Source: Candidatus Limosilactobacillus merdigallinarum
GTDB lineage: Bacteria > Bacillota > Bacilli > Lactobacillales > Lactobacillaceae
Assembly: GCA_019114515.1 (NCBI GenBank)
Contig: DXFH01000001.1
Location: 171,227 to 235,226, forward strand
Direction of reading: 5' to 3'
Length of the DNA: 64,000 nucleotides
Position numbers and translations under genes: made by a program. Positions 18,889-27,845 of the stretch are shown here, one piece after another. A model generated the notes under the pieces. That model saw nothing but the letters and a program-made list of their open reading frames with translations. It searched no databases and was not told where the DNA came from. How positions within the stretch are numbered: the first letter of the stretch is position 1; each line of letters begins with the position of its first letter.

Positions 18889-19803
18889 GTGCTTAGTTCC
18901 GTAAAAATCAATGATCATGGACATTGGGTCAGTGTTTTTGAACCATTACCCCATGAACGCGAAGAGCTATTCGAAAAGTATGAAGTCACCCAAGAATTGC
19001 TCGACTATGCCATCGACCCTTATGAAAAGGCCCGGGTGGAAGTCGATCGTGATGCCGGCGTCGCTTTATTGATTTTTGACGTCTATGTGCCTACACATAG
19101 TGCTTCTGCTCCCCAGACGGCACCGATTGGGATCATGTTAACTACCAATAACGTATTAACTTTTACAAACGCTAAAACCAATTTCGTCAATGGAATCATT
19201 GCAAAGCAACTAAAGCTTCTGCAAAGCCACAATGATAATCCTGATCAGTTTGATTTCATTCTACCCGTTCTCTACCAGCTTTCAACGGCTTACTTCGGTC
19301 CTATTCGCCGTGCTGACCAACAGCGCCAGCTCATTCAACAGAACTTGCGGGGAAGCACACAGCACAATGCCATCAGCGAATTTCTAGAAATTGAAACTGG
19401 CTTGGTCTACATTTTGACTTCCTTGCAGGGAAATGTCGCCTTGCTGCAAGAACTCAAACGCCGTTACTCCAGCAAAATGTCACGCAAACAGAATAACGAT
19501 TTGGATGACGTCATCATTGAAGCTCAGCAAGGACTGGAAATGGCACAAATGACTTCGGATGTGTCCGCACGGGTTTCCGATGCCTACAGTAAAGTTTTGG
19601 ATTCTAACCTGAACCAAACAATGAAGTTTTTAACTATTTATTCGATCGTCTTGGCAATTCCGCCAGTCATCTCTGGATTTTATGGGGAAAACGTGCCCAA
19701 ACTACCATTTGCTAATAGTCCTTATGCATGGCAAATCACGGTTTTAATTACCGTCATCTGTATCATTGCTTGGCTAATATTCTACCGGCGCTGGTGGCGT
19801 TAA
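18889..19803 (+). CDS. CorA-family divalent cation transporter with a variant GMN motif
   Basis: A 304-residue protein: soluble N-terminal domain, long helical region, then two C-terminal membrane helices (about 244-268 and 276-298) and a basic end (YRRWWR). The CorA selectivity loop is normally YGMN between the two helices; here it reads FYGENVPKLPF, with Glu in place of Met. That may alter ion choice. GTG 18889 is the start because GAGAGG lies 8 bases before it. It stands alone downstream of a TATAAT at 18852-18857. Confidence 0.85.
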   Translation: MLSSVKINDHGHWVSVFEPLPHEREELFEKYEVTQELLDYAIDPYEKARVEVDRDAGVALLIFDVYVPTHSASAPQTAPIGIMLTTNNVLTFTNAKTNFVNGIIAKQLKLLQSHNDNPDQFDFILPVLYQLSTAYFGPIRRADQQRQLIQQNLRGSTQHNAISEFLEIETGLVYILTSLQGNVALLQELKRRYSSKMSRKQNNDLDDVIIEAQQGLEMAQMTSDVSARVSDAYSKVLDSNLNQTMKFLTIYSIVLAIPPVISGFYGENVPKLPFANSPYAWQITVLITVICIIAWLIFYRRWWR

Positions 19804-19927
19804 TTTAGTTTATTCATCCGGATATTGTTGAACATTTTCGTCGCTTTTTTTCCAAACATCCGACTAGTTATGTTGTACAATTAGAACAACAAATCGTTGC
19901 TTTGTGGCAGCGGCTAGGAGGATTTCT

Positions 19928-21364
19928 ATGAAAAAGTTTAAGCGTATTAGTTCCGACTGTACCGCTATCATCGTTGGTAAAAAGGCCAGCATTGATGGTT
20001 CTACAATCATTGCTCGTGACGAGGACGGCTATGGCCCGATTAACCCGATCAAGTTCATCGCTGTACCTGCCCAAGATTATGATGAAACGTATAAGTCCAA
20101 GTACACTGGCCTAGAAGTACCCGTACACGAACACGGTTACCGCTACACCGCTACCCCACAAGGCGACAACAGTAATGGTGACTGGTTTGAATCTGGCATC
20201 AACGAAAAGAACGTTTCCATGTCAGCTACTGAAACCGAGCAAACCAATGCACGGGTATTAGGACATGACCCACTAGTTCCCGGTGGGATTGCCGAAGATG
20301 CAATGGTTAACCTGGTTCTGCCATTCATTAACAATGCCCGTGAAGGGGTGCAGCGTTTAGGCTCCTTAGTTGAAAAGTACGGGACTGCTGAATGCAACGG
20401 GATTGCCTTCAGTGACAAGGATGAAGTTTGGTACATGGAAACTGGCGGTGGTCACCAATGGGTTGCTATGCGGCTTCCTGAAGATGCTTACGCTATTTGT
20501 CCTAACATCATGGTCATTGAAAACATCGACTTTGATGACCACGAAAACTTCATGTACGCACCAACCATCCGTGAATTCGTGGAAAAGCACCACTTAAACC
20601 CTGATCCATCAACATTTAACTTCCGGAACATTTTTGGTACCCAAAGTGAAGCTGATTCTTACTACAACACTTCACGGACTTGGTACGGTCAAAAGCTGTT
20701 CAACCCAAGCATTGAACAAGACCCAACCAGCCAAGATATGCCAATGGTCCGCCGTCCAGAAAAGAAGATTGCTGTAGAAGACGTACAGTACTTCCTGACT
20801 TCTCACTACAACGGTACTGAATACGACCCATTTGGCTCCATCTCTTCTGGTGATGAAAAAGCTCAAAAGAAGTTCCGTTCCATTGCCTTAGACCGGAACC
20901 AGTGCTCCAGCATCCTGCAGATTCGGAATGATGTTCCTGCTGAAATGGCTGGTGTTCAATGGATCAACATGGGCTTCTACTGCTACAGCCCATACGTTCC
21001 GTTCTACACGAACATCAAGGACACCCCTGCTAACTACAAGCTGGCACCAAATGACTTCACGATGGATTCCGCTTACTGGATGAACAAGCTGTTGCCTGTC
21101 ATCATTGAGCCTAAGTTCCACCAGTTTGTCACTGAAGTTAACGCTTTCCGTGACGACTGCCAAAGCTACGGTGTTGGCCGCTTGGATGCTATTGATGAAC
21201 ACGCCAAGACGCTTTCGGGCGATGAATTAACTGAATACTTAACTAATGAAAGTATCCACACTGCTGATCACATTACGGAAAAGACCCTGCAATTGATCAA
21301 CAGCCTGGTTAAGCAATCCTTGAACTCATCTAAGTTCAACTTCGAATTAGGCGACAACATGTAA
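19928..21364 (+). CDS. pepD: C69-family dipeptidase (paralogue 1)
   Basis: A 478-residue Ntn-hydrolase-fold dipeptidase of family C69 (U34). The candidate nucleophile is Cys 11 in SSDCTAIIVGKKASIDGST; members of the family expose this Cys by removing the N-terminus. It acts in the cytoplasm on dipeptides of broad specificity. ATG 19928 follows AGGAGG at 6-base spacing. A second paralogue lies at 53478-54914 with the same motifs and length. Monocistronic with its own terminator. Confidence 0.93.
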   Translation: MKKFKRISSDCTAIIVGKKASIDGSTIIARDEDGYGPINPIKFIAVPAQDYDETYKSKYTGLEVPVHEHGYRYTATPQGDNSNGDWFESGINEKNVSMSATETEQTNARVLGHDPLVPGGIAEDAMVNLVLPFINNAREGVQRLGSLVEKYGTAECNGIAFSDKDEVWYMETGGGHQWVAMRLPEDAYAICPNIMVIENIDFDDHENFMYAPTIREFVEKHHLNPDPSTFNFRNIFGTQSEADSYYNTSRTWYGQKLFNPSIEQDPTSQDMPMVRRPEKKIAVEDVQYFLTSHYNGTEYDPFGSISSGDEKAQKKFRSIALDRNQCSSILQIRNDVPAEMAGVQWINMGFYCYSPYVPFYTNIKDTPANYKLAPNDFTMDSAYWMNKLLPVIIEPKFHQFVTEVNAFRDDCQSYGVGRLDAIDEHAKTLSGDELTEYLTNESIHTADHITEKTLQLINSLVKQSLNSSKFNFELGDNM

Positions 21365-21382
21365 TAAACAGCTTTAATACTG

Positions 21383-21416
21383 AAAAAGAGGACCAGTCAA
21401 AACTGGCCCTCTTTTT
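21383..21416. terminator. Terminator between the dipeptidase and phosphoglycerate-mutase-like genes
   Basis: AAAAAGAG-ACCAGT and ACTGG-CTCTTTTT pair almost perfectly, with T/A runs on both sides, between convergent genes. Confidence 0.88.
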
Positions 21417-21426
21417 GTTATATGCT

Positions 21427-22086
21427 TTAAACACGGTTATAAAAGTCGACTTTAATGTCATTGTCAGTCATAACCAGCTTCGACAAGCTACCGTTGGCGG
21501 GACGCTTGGTCACGTCATACTTGCCCTCACCAAAGCGTTCAATTAAACTCAAGCAGGTATTGCCATGGCTTACCCACAGAACATTGCTGCCATCCGGCAA
21601 GTTAGCATTGCGAATCAAAGCAATCCCCTTATTCATTCTGTCCCAATACTGCTGGTTATTTTCAGCATCATGGAATGGGTCTGCATCGTGCAGCCAGTCC
21701 TTGGCTTGGCCAATCGAATACTTCGTCACAATATCGTGGAAATTTTTAAAACCGTGAGGCGCACCTGCTAAGTACCATGCCTGATCCATATTAGTGCCTT
21801 CAAAGACACCGTAGAATTCTTCCCGTAAGTATGGGGAAATCACTGGGTGGGCAACGGATTTTGCTTGATTTTCATTAAGGATCGTTTGGCAAGTCGCCAC
21901 CGCACGACTGAGATCAGAGCAAAATGCCGCCGCAAAATGGATGTCCTTGACTTTTTGACCAACCTTTTCAGCATCCGCCTTCCCCTTTTTTGTAAGGGGT
22001 GAATTGCTCCAGCCCTGCAGCTTGTTATAGCGGTTATAGTAAGTCTGTCCATGGCGAATCAGGTAAATATTAATCGAAGTCATCAT
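21427..22086 (-). CDS. Histidine phosphatase (phosphoglycerate mutase-like)
   Basis: A 219-residue member of the histidine phosphatase superfamily. The phospho-His lies in LIRHGQTYYN (about 9-18). The second catalytic His is in VSHGNTC (about 173) and an acid is in YLREEFYGVFEG. Members act on phosphoglycerate, phosphosugars or cofactors. AAGGAGG precedes two adjacent ATGs (22086 and 22083), so the first Met is uncertain by one codon. The long insert around residues 100-150 sets it apart from glycolytic GpmA. Confidence 0.85.
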   Translation of the reverse strand: MMTSINIYLIRHGQTYYNRYNKLQGWSNSPLTKKGKADAEKVGQKVKDIHFAAAFCSDLSRAVATCQTILNENQAKSVAHPVISPYLREEFYGVFEGTNMDQAWYLAGAPHGFKNFHDIVTKYSIGQAKDWLHDADPFHDAENNQQYWDRMNKGIALIRNANLPDGSNVLWVSHGNTCLSLIERFGEGKYDVTKRPANGSLSKLVMTDNDIKVDFYNRV

Positions 22087-22263
22087 TGAGACCTCCTTGA
22101 CAAGGTTACCTTTATTTTAACGCTTTAAGGCGTCCTTCGTGTGAATCCGTTCAGCAAGGATTAAGTTTTGACAACAATTTTGCTGATTAGCAACCTAATA
22201 ATCCGAGTGTGCTAAAATTAATGTCATTCTAACTGAAATTAATCAAATTTGCGAGGACATTTC

Positions 22264-24396
22264 ATGAAAAAAATCGGGCAAATTGTGGATACCAGGATTG
22301 GCTTTTGTGCCCTCTTGGTTATCCTTTTTTGGTTGAAGACTTTGTTTGCCTATTTTACGGATTTCCGTTTAGGCGTTACTGGTCTTTACCAATATGCTGT
22401 TTTATTATTTAATCCATTAGCAACGACCATGCTGGTCTTCACACTGGCCTTCTATCTCAAGCGATCAAGGTTTTTCTATTCGACCATTATGGTTTTGGAT
22501 GTCTTGAACACCCTATTGCTGTACTTAAACGTCATCTATTATCGTGAATTCACTGATTTTATGACGGTAGCCACAATGACTGGTTATTCAAAGGTCGATC
22601 AAGGGTTGAGCGGTAGTTCATTAGCATTAACTAATGTCCATGATATTGTCTACTGGATTGACATCGTAATCATCTTATTGTTGATGATCTTTCGGCGGAT
22701 CAAGTTTGACCCCCGCGCAATTAGCCACCGCCTGGCGTTTGCTTTTACGTCCATGTCAATTCTCTTTTTCGGCTTAAACTTGATGTTTGCTGAATTCAGT
22801 CGACCACAGCTATTAGGCAGAACTTTTGATCGTTCTTACATCGTTAAGTATTTAGGCATTGATGCGTTTACCGGCTATGACCTGGTAAAGTCGCAGCACA
22901 TTGATAACATGCGCAAGAGTGCCACTAAGACGGAGCTGGAAACCGTCAAGAAGTTCACTGACAAGCATTACGCAGCACCTAACCCTAAAATGTACGGGAT
23001 TGCCAAAGGCCGCAACGTGATCGTCATTCACTTGGAAAGCTTCCAGCAGTTCATTATTGATAAGAAGGTTAACGGACAAGAAGTTACGCCGTTCTTAAAT
23101 TCCTTATACCATGGCAAAGATACCTATGCCTTTGATAACTTCTTCCACCAAGTTGGCCAAGGGAAAACTTCCGATGCCGAAAACATGCTGGAAACTAGTA
23201 CCTATGGATTGCCACAAGGTTCCTTATTCGCTACATTGGGCAGCGATAATACCTTCCAAGGCGCTCCGGCTATCTTGAACCAACGGGCAGGCTACACCAG
23301 TGCGGTCTTCCACGGAAACGTTGCTAGTTTCTGGAACCGGAATAACGTCTACAAGAACCTTGGCTACCAGTACTTCTTCGATGCCAGCTACTACGACACG
23401 TCGGGTGACAAGGCTACTGGCTATGGCTTAAAGGATAAATTGCTCTTCCACGATTCCATCAAGTACCTGCAAACTTTGCAGCAACCGTTCTACGTCAAGT
23501 ACATCACCGTTACCAACCACTTCCCGTACGACCTGGATGATGAAGACAAGGATCCTAACTTCCAGACCACTAATACGGGCGATTCCAACGTCGATAACTA
23601 CTTTGTAACGGCCCACTACTTAGACCAATCACTACAGCAATTCTTTGATTACCTGAATAAGACCGGCCTGGCCAATAAGTCAATCATCATGATTTATGGT
23701 GATCACTATGGTATTTCCAACTCAGAAAACGAGCACTTAGCACCAGTAATGGGCAAGAGTGCTGACAAGTGGACGGACTTTGATAATGCCCAACTGCAAC
23801 GAGTTCCATTAATGTTTGTCATTCCTGGATCCGGCGGTCATGGTGGCATCTACCATCAATATGGCGGTGAAATTGATGTGTTGCCAACCCTGCTGCACTT
23901 GTTAGGGATCAGCTCTAAGCGTTACATTCAATTTGGAACCGACCTCTTTAGTTCCCAACACGACCAAGTTGTCGCTTTCCGTAACCATGACTTTGTGACT
24001 CCTAAGTTTACCAGCATCAATGGCACGATTTACGATAACAAGACGGGCAAGCGGGTAAAATTAACTAAGGCCCAGCGTGAACAGCTGAAGAGGGACGCCA
24101 AAAAGGTTGAAAAGGAACTACGGCTGTCTGATTCATTGAACCAGAAGAACCTGCTTCGTTTCTACACGCCAAAGAGCTTCAAGAAAGTCAATCCAAAGAA
24201 ATACAATTACTCTAATGGCTTGAAGAAAGCTAAACGGATTGAAAAAGAGAAGGGACATAAATCAACCAGCATCTTTAGCGAGAACCACGATCAATCAACG
24301 GTCGATGACTTCTCTACTGATGCACCTGAATTAAACCACTCCTCAACCGATTCTAACCGGATCAAGATTACCAACCCTGATAGCGGCAACAAGTAA
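22264..24396 (+). CDS. ltaS: Lipoteichoic acid synthase-family membrane sulfatase-fold enzyme
   Basis: A 710-residue membrane protein. Five N-terminal membrane segments (within residues 10-190) precede an extracellular alkaline-phosphatase-like domain. The catalytic Thr lies in GQGKTSDAE (near residue 302) and metal ligands include DHYG and an early Glu in IHLESFQ. LtaS polymerises glycerol-phosphate from phosphatidylglycerol onto the glycolipid anchor. A Lys-rich then Ser/Asp-rich tail of about 90 residues extends beyond the usual LtaS end. ATG 22264 follows GCGAGGA. A paralogue with primase or phosphoethanolamine transfer activity cannot be excluded. Confidence 0.88.
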   Translation: MKKIGQIVDTRIGFCALLVILFWLKTLFAYFTDFRLGVTGLYQYAVLLFNPLATTMLVFTLAFYLKRSRFFYSTIMVLDVLNTLLLYLNVIYYREFTDFMTVATMTGYSKVDQGLSGSSLALTNVHDIVYWIDIVIILLLMIFRRIKFDPRAISHRLAFAFTSMSILFFGLNLMFAEFSRPQLLGRTFDRSYIVKYLGIDAFTGYDLVKSQHIDNMRKSATKTELETVKKFTDKHYAAPNPKMYGIAKGRNVIVIHLESFQQFIIDKKVNGQEVTPFLNSLYHGKDTYAFDNFFHQVGQGKTSDAENMLETSTYGLPQGSLFATLGSDNTFQGAPAILNQRAGYTSAVFHGNVASFWNRNNVYKNLGYQYFFDASYYDTSGDKATGYGLKDKLLFHDSIKYLQTLQQPFYVKYITVTNHFPYDLDDEDKDPNFQTTNTGDSNVDNYFVTAHYLDQSLQQFFDYLNKTGLANKSIIMIYGDHYGISNSENEHLAPVMGKSADKWTDFDNAQLQRVPLMFVIPGSGGHGGIYHQYGGEIDVLPTLLHLLGISSKRYIQFGTDLFSSQHDQVVAFRNHDFVTPKFTSINGTIYDNKTGKRVKLTKAQREQLKRDAKKVEKELRLSDSLNQKNLLRFYTPKSFKKVNPKKYNYSNGLKKAKRIEKEKGHKSTSIFSENHDQSTVDDFSTDAPELNHSSTDSNRIKITNPDSGNK

Positions 24397-24400
24397 AAGC

Positions 24401-24447
24401 AAAACGGCTTCTTAAAGAGATTCATTTCTCATTAGGAAGTCGTTTTT
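24401..24447 (+). terminator. Terminator of the LTA synthase gene
   Basis: AAAACGGCTTCTTA pairs with the AGGAAGTCGTTTTT end, with an inner AGAG/CTCT region, 4 bases after the stop. Confidence 0.8.
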
Positions 24448-24459
24448 CGTTTCAACGAG

Positions 24460-24531
24460 TTATTGCAAACTTGTTCCGCTCGTTGCGGTCTGGATCACAC
24501 GACACAAAGCTACTATTTGAGTGGACACAAC
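24460..24531. repeat. Dispersed intergenic repeat, copy 1
   Basis: About 72 bases immediately after a terminator resemble 61973-62046. The shared core has CACGACAC, AGCTA and TATTTGxGTG in the same order and spacing (CACGACAC-AA-AGCTA here, CACGACAC-GG-AGCTA there). The rest of the 24448-24631 spacer shows nothing else recognisable. Confidence 0.5.
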
Positions 24532-24631
24532 TTTGCGCCGGTAGTCTTAAAGCTTGGTCTTGCGGTTATTTGTGTACCGCGCTGTATCATTTTGATCCAT
24601 ACAGGAGGTTTACGGCACACTAACGGCAATT

Positions 24632-25630
24632 TCATTGTTGATCTAAGTGCATCGACGAACTGTGCATCGCCATTTGCTTATGCGGATAAAGCTTTTTTGC
24701 CAGTGCGTTGATCGCAATCGGTCCCTCACCAAAGGCAGTCGCAATCAATGGCTGCTTCCCCGGATAAGTAACCCCATCACCAATGGCATAAATACCAGGT
24801 ACGCTCGTGGTCATTTCCGAATCGACCTTGATCATTTGTCGCTCACTGTCGAAGTGAACATCCCATTTATCTAATGCACTGTGGTCGGCGGTAAAACCAT
24901 AATCAACTAATACGCGGTCAACCGTTAACTGACGCTCCCCATCTGCACGCATCCGTTTTAGGCTCAAACTGGCTTGCTGGCCGACCTTATGAATTGCTTT
25001 TGGCAAATACGGTGTCACGATCTCTACCTCAGACGATTTTAACTGGTCAACCATCTTCGGCAATGCCCGGAATTGAGGCCGCCGGTGTACCAAGTATACT
25101 TGCTTAGCAACTGGTGCCAACATTAGTGCCATATCAACCGCTGAATTGCCACCACCTAACACTGCGACTGTCTTACCTGCATAGTCGGCCTTATGTGTAA
25201 CGAAATATTGGACCTGTTGGCCCTCCATTTCTGCTGCACCTGGTAATGCCAGCTTGCGAGGAGAGAAGGCACCATTGCCTAAAGCGATAATAATAGAGCG
25301 TGCATAGCTAACGCCACGAGCTGTGGTCACTACAAATAGACCATCCATATCCTTTTTCACATTCGTTACCGACGCATTCAGTAGGTAATCCACGTCAACT
25401 AATTTCAGCTGCTCTTTTAGGTGTCCAATTAATTCCTTACCGGTAATTCCCGGAGCACCAGCAACATCCCAAATCTTCTTTTCAGGATATAGCGCACCTA
25501 ATTGCCCTCCTAACTGTGGTAAAGACTCAATTAATTGCGTGTCTAAATCATGCAGTCCAGCATAAAAGGCCGCAAACATTCCTGCTGGACCACCGCCAAT
25601 AATATCAACGTCATAGACTTTCTTCTGCAT
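24632..25630 (-). CDS. Ferredoxin/flavodoxin-NADP+ reductase, YumC type
   Basis: A 332-residue FAD- and NAD(P)H-binding oxidoreductase of the thioredoxin-reductase-like fold. FAD site GGGPAGM (about 12-18), NADPH site GGGNSAVD (about 160-167) and C-terminal FAD motif YAIGDG. It has no CxxC pair, which excludes thioredoxin reductase. It would pass electrons from NADPH to ferredoxin or flavodoxin. The second ATG (25630) is preferred because AAAGGA lies 8 bases upstream; the ATG at 25636 is too near that site. Confidence 0.9.
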   Translation of the reverse strand: MQKKVYDVDIIGGGPAGMFAAFYAGLHDLDTQLIESLPQLGGQLGALYPEKKIWDVAGAPGITGKELIGHLKEQLKLVDVDYLLNASVTNVKKDMDGLFVVTTARGVSYARSIIIALGNGAFSPRKLALPGAAEMEGQQVQYFVTHKADYAGKTVAVLGGGNSAVDMALMLAPVAKQVYLVHRRPQFRALPKMVDQLKSSEVEIVTPYLPKAIHKVGQQASLSLKRMRADGERQLTVDRVLVDYGFTADHSALDKWDVHFDSERQMIKVDSEMTTSVPGIYAIGDGVTYPGKQPLIATAFGEGPIAINALAKKLYPHKQMAMHSSSMHLDQQ

Positions 25631-25779
25631 TGTCATAATCCTTTCTTTATCACATTCATCATTTATTGTATCATTATGTTCGCAAGGGACTGAATAATTA
25701 GTTTGCTTTTCACCTTTGTATCCGCTATCATTGTAGTTGTAAATGGTTTTACTAAATGACTTTTTGGAGGTTATTTCTT

Positions 25780-26739
25780 ATGGCTAAAAGAAAAATGATT
25801 TTGGACCTAGACACGGGTGTTGATGACGCTTTAGCAATTGCTTACGCCGTTGCTGACCCTGACGTTGACTTGATCGGGATCGTTTCTTCTTACGGTAACA
25901 ACCGCATGAAGACTTGTGCCCAAAACAGTTTGAAGCTATTGGAACTCTTAGGGGCTACTGACGTTCCGGTATTTGAAGGCGAATCTCACTCCTGCACCAC
26001 TGATCACTTTGACCCTGAACAAGTTTCATTAGACATTCATGGTAAAAACGGGATTGGTGAAGTTCAGCTGCCAGATCCAAAACGGAGCGTGGAAAAAGAA
26101 TCCGGTGTCGACTTCTTCATTGATGCTGCTCACAAGTACGGTAAAGACTTGATCATTGTTCCTACTGGCCCGATGACCAACTTAGCCGCAGCTATTAAGA
26201 AAGACCCATCCATTACCAAATTAATCGGTAATGTTACCTTCATGGGCGGTGCTTTAACCGTTGAAGGAAATGTTTCCGAAACCGCCGAAGCTAACATCCA
26301 CCAAGACCCTAAGGCTGCTGACGAAGTATTGGAAAGCGACCTGCCATTAACCATGGTTGGCCTGGATGTTACCCTGCGGACTCTGTTAACTAAGAAGGAA
26401 ACGCAACAGTGGCGTGACTTAGGCACTAAGGCCGGCAAGGCTTACGCCGACATCACCGACTACTACATTGACGCATACTACAACATGGACATTGACAAGA
26501 AGGGCTGTGCTATTCACGACCCACTGTCTGTTGGTGTTGCCATCAACCCAAACTTCGTATCAACGATTAGTCTGTACATGAAGTGTGTCACTGAAGGGCC
26601 AGAAGCTGGTCGGACGGTTGGTAACAATGCTCGTCTGCATGATCCTAACCCGAATGTTAAGGTTGCTGTCAACGTTGACAAGGACCTTTACTTGAAGGTA
26701 TTCATGAACCAATTAACTGGTCTGTTCAAGGAACACTAA
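25780..26739 (+). CDS. Nucleoside hydrolase (IunH/RihA-C family)
   Basis: A 319-residue cytoplasmic enzyme that splits nucleosides to base plus ribose. The calcium-binding N-terminal motif is DLDTGVDDAL (about 8-17). VPTGPMTNLA and the HDPLSV segment complete the active site. ATG 25780 follows TTGGAGG at 9-base spacing. Monocistronic with its own terminator. Released ribose could feed the ribokinase at 15722 (inference). Base preference is not clear. Confidence 0.93.
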   Translation: MAKRKMILDLDTGVDDALAIAYAVADPDVDLIGIVSSYGNNRMKTCAQNSLKLLELLGATDVPVFEGESHSCTTDHFDPEQVSLDIHGKNGIGEVQLPDPKRSVEKESGVDFFIDAAHKYGKDLIIVPTGPMTNLAAAIKKDPSITKLIGNVTFMGGALTVEGNVSETAEANIHQDPKAADEVLESDLPLTMVGLDVTLRTLLTKKETQQWRDLGTKAGKAYADITDYYIDAYYNMDIDKKGCAIHDPLSVGVAINPNFVSTISLYMKCVTEGPEAGRTVGNNARLHDPNPNVKVAVNVDKDLYLKVFMNQLTGLFKEH

Positions 26740-26753
26740 TTTATGATCAAACC

Positions 26754-26789
26754 AAAAAAGAGCTCAGCATTGAAGCGGGGCTCTTTTTT
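26754..26789 (+). terminator. Terminator of the nucleoside hydrolase gene
   Basis: AAAAAAGAGCTC pairs with GGGCTCTTTTTT around a 14-base loop. Confidence 0.88.
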
Positions 26790-26903
26790 GTTACGTTCCG
26801 TGGCTTTAAAATTACGCATCGTGAATTAAGATTGTGAAAAATTGGTCTACAATCTTTTAAAACCACGCTCTGTGTTGTGAAACATTCAATCTTACTTACC
26901 CCA

Positions 26904-27046
26904 TTAACCACAATCCATAGTAGTTTTCCACAGATATTCCACAAGATATGGTGGATAACTTTTAGAGAAGTCTCGTAATCCCTACTACGACGGGCTTTAA
27001 TTATCCACAAGTAGTTGTGCACAATTTTTACACTGCCTGTGTATAA
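26904..27046. other. Cluster of DnaA-box-like 9-mers in an intergenic spacer
   Basis: Two exact TTATNCACA boxes are present: TTATCCACA at 27001-27009 (+) and TTATACACA at 27038-27046 (-). One-mismatch boxes are TTAACCACA 26904-26912, TTTTCCACA 26924-26932, TTATCCACC 26950-26958 (-) and TTGTGCACA 27015-27023. All lie in a 143-base stretch without a convincing gene. No dnaA or dnaN is in the window. It may be a DnaA-titrating or secondary binding locus. Confidence 0.6.
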
Positions 27047-27105
27047 TTCAGCACTACTTGCCACTTTTACCGATTCCGTGTAGTATGAAGATATCAATCA
27101 TCATT

Positions 27106-27175
27106 GTCTGGGGTGCCATTTGGCTGAGATAATACCCATTGAACCTGATCTGGTTAATACCAGCGAAGGGAGATA
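27106..27175 (+). promoter_or_regulatory. TPP riboswitch (THI element)
   Basis: The aptamer core is plain: GGGGTGCC, GGCTGAGA, then GAACCTGATCTGG, TTAATACCAGCG and AAGGGA. These are the conserved P2-J-P3 and P4-P5 elements that bind thiamine pyrophosphate. It precedes a terminator at 27205-27241 and ykoEDC. This fits transcription attenuation when TPP is abundant. Confidence 0.96.
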
Positions 27176-27204
27176 CAAGTTTTAGTGGATATCAACAATT
27201 ACCC

Positions 27205-27241
27205 GCACCCTTGTCAGACGTTGGCTAAGGGTGCTTTTTTT
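27205..27241 (+). terminator. Riboswitch-controlled terminator before ykoE
   Basis: GCACCCTT pairs with AAGGGTGC, followed by seven T bases. It lies between the TPP aptamer and the ykoE ribosome binding site, as expected for an expression platform. Confidence 0.9.
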
Positions 27242-27280
27242 GACATTATGGTTGAAATACCCATTTAGGAGGATGCAATT

Positions 27281-27844
27281 ATGCAATCCAAACGCGGTTT
27301 TCACCTGCGCGATATTATTTTTCTAGCTCTCATCGGTATTCTGTTTGGTGTGATTTATTACGGTGGTGACTTCATCTACAACGCACTCACCGTTGCACTG
27401 ACGCCGATTGGCTTCGGCCCGATGGCAAATGACATCACCATGGGTTTATGGTGTATGGCAGGGCCATTAGCTGGCTTTTTATTGAAACGTCCCGGTGCTT
27501 CCTTCATTGGCGAATTTCTTGGCGCCACTGGGGAAATGTTTCTCGGTGGTCAATGGGGTGCCGGCAACCTCATTTCTGGCTTTGTCCAAGGGGTTGCGAC
27601 CGAATTGGGCTTTACCTTTACCGGTTACCGGATCTACAACTGGTTTACAGTCTTTATCGAAACCTTGACTACCACATTAGTTACCTATGGCTGGGACTGG
27701 TTCCGTAACGGTTATGACCACTTCAAGCCATCAACCATCATCATCCTGTTAGTGGTCCGCTTTATTTCTGTCTTTTTGTTTAGCGGTTTGCTAGTTAAAC
27801 TGATTGCTAACCTCGTTGACCGAACTCATTTAATTAAGAATTAA
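27281..27844 (+). CDS. ykoE: ECF transporter substrate-binding S component YkoE
   Basis: A 187-residue membrane protein with about five or six hydrophobic segments and no signal peptide. It matches the YkoE family: long ALIGILFGVIYYGGDF first helix and a mid-protein ASFIGEFLGATGEMFLGG stretch. S components bind the vitamin and dock onto the ECF module. ATG 27281 follows TAGGAGG. The TPP riboswitch upstream and ykoDC downstream make thiamine or its pyrimidine precursor the likely substrate. Confidence 0.93.
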   Translation: MQSKRGFHLRDIIFLALIGILFGVIYYGGDFIYNALTVALTPIGFGPMANDITMGLWCMAGPLAGFLLKRPGASFIGEFLGATGEMFLGGQWGAGNLISGFVQGVATELGFTFTGYRIYNWFTVFIETLTTTLVTYGWDWFRNGYDHFKPSTIIILLVVRFISVFLFSGLLVKLIANLVDRTHLIKN

Positions 27845-27845
27845 T

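Noticed and set aside
24463..24711. A plus-strand open frame of 82 codons
   Set aside because: It overlaps the end of the ferredoxin reductase gene and an intergenic repeat; no ribosome binding site.
26747..27097. A minus-strand open frame of 116 codons
   Set aside because: It covers a terminator and the DnaA-box cluster, has no ribosome binding site and does not look like a protein.
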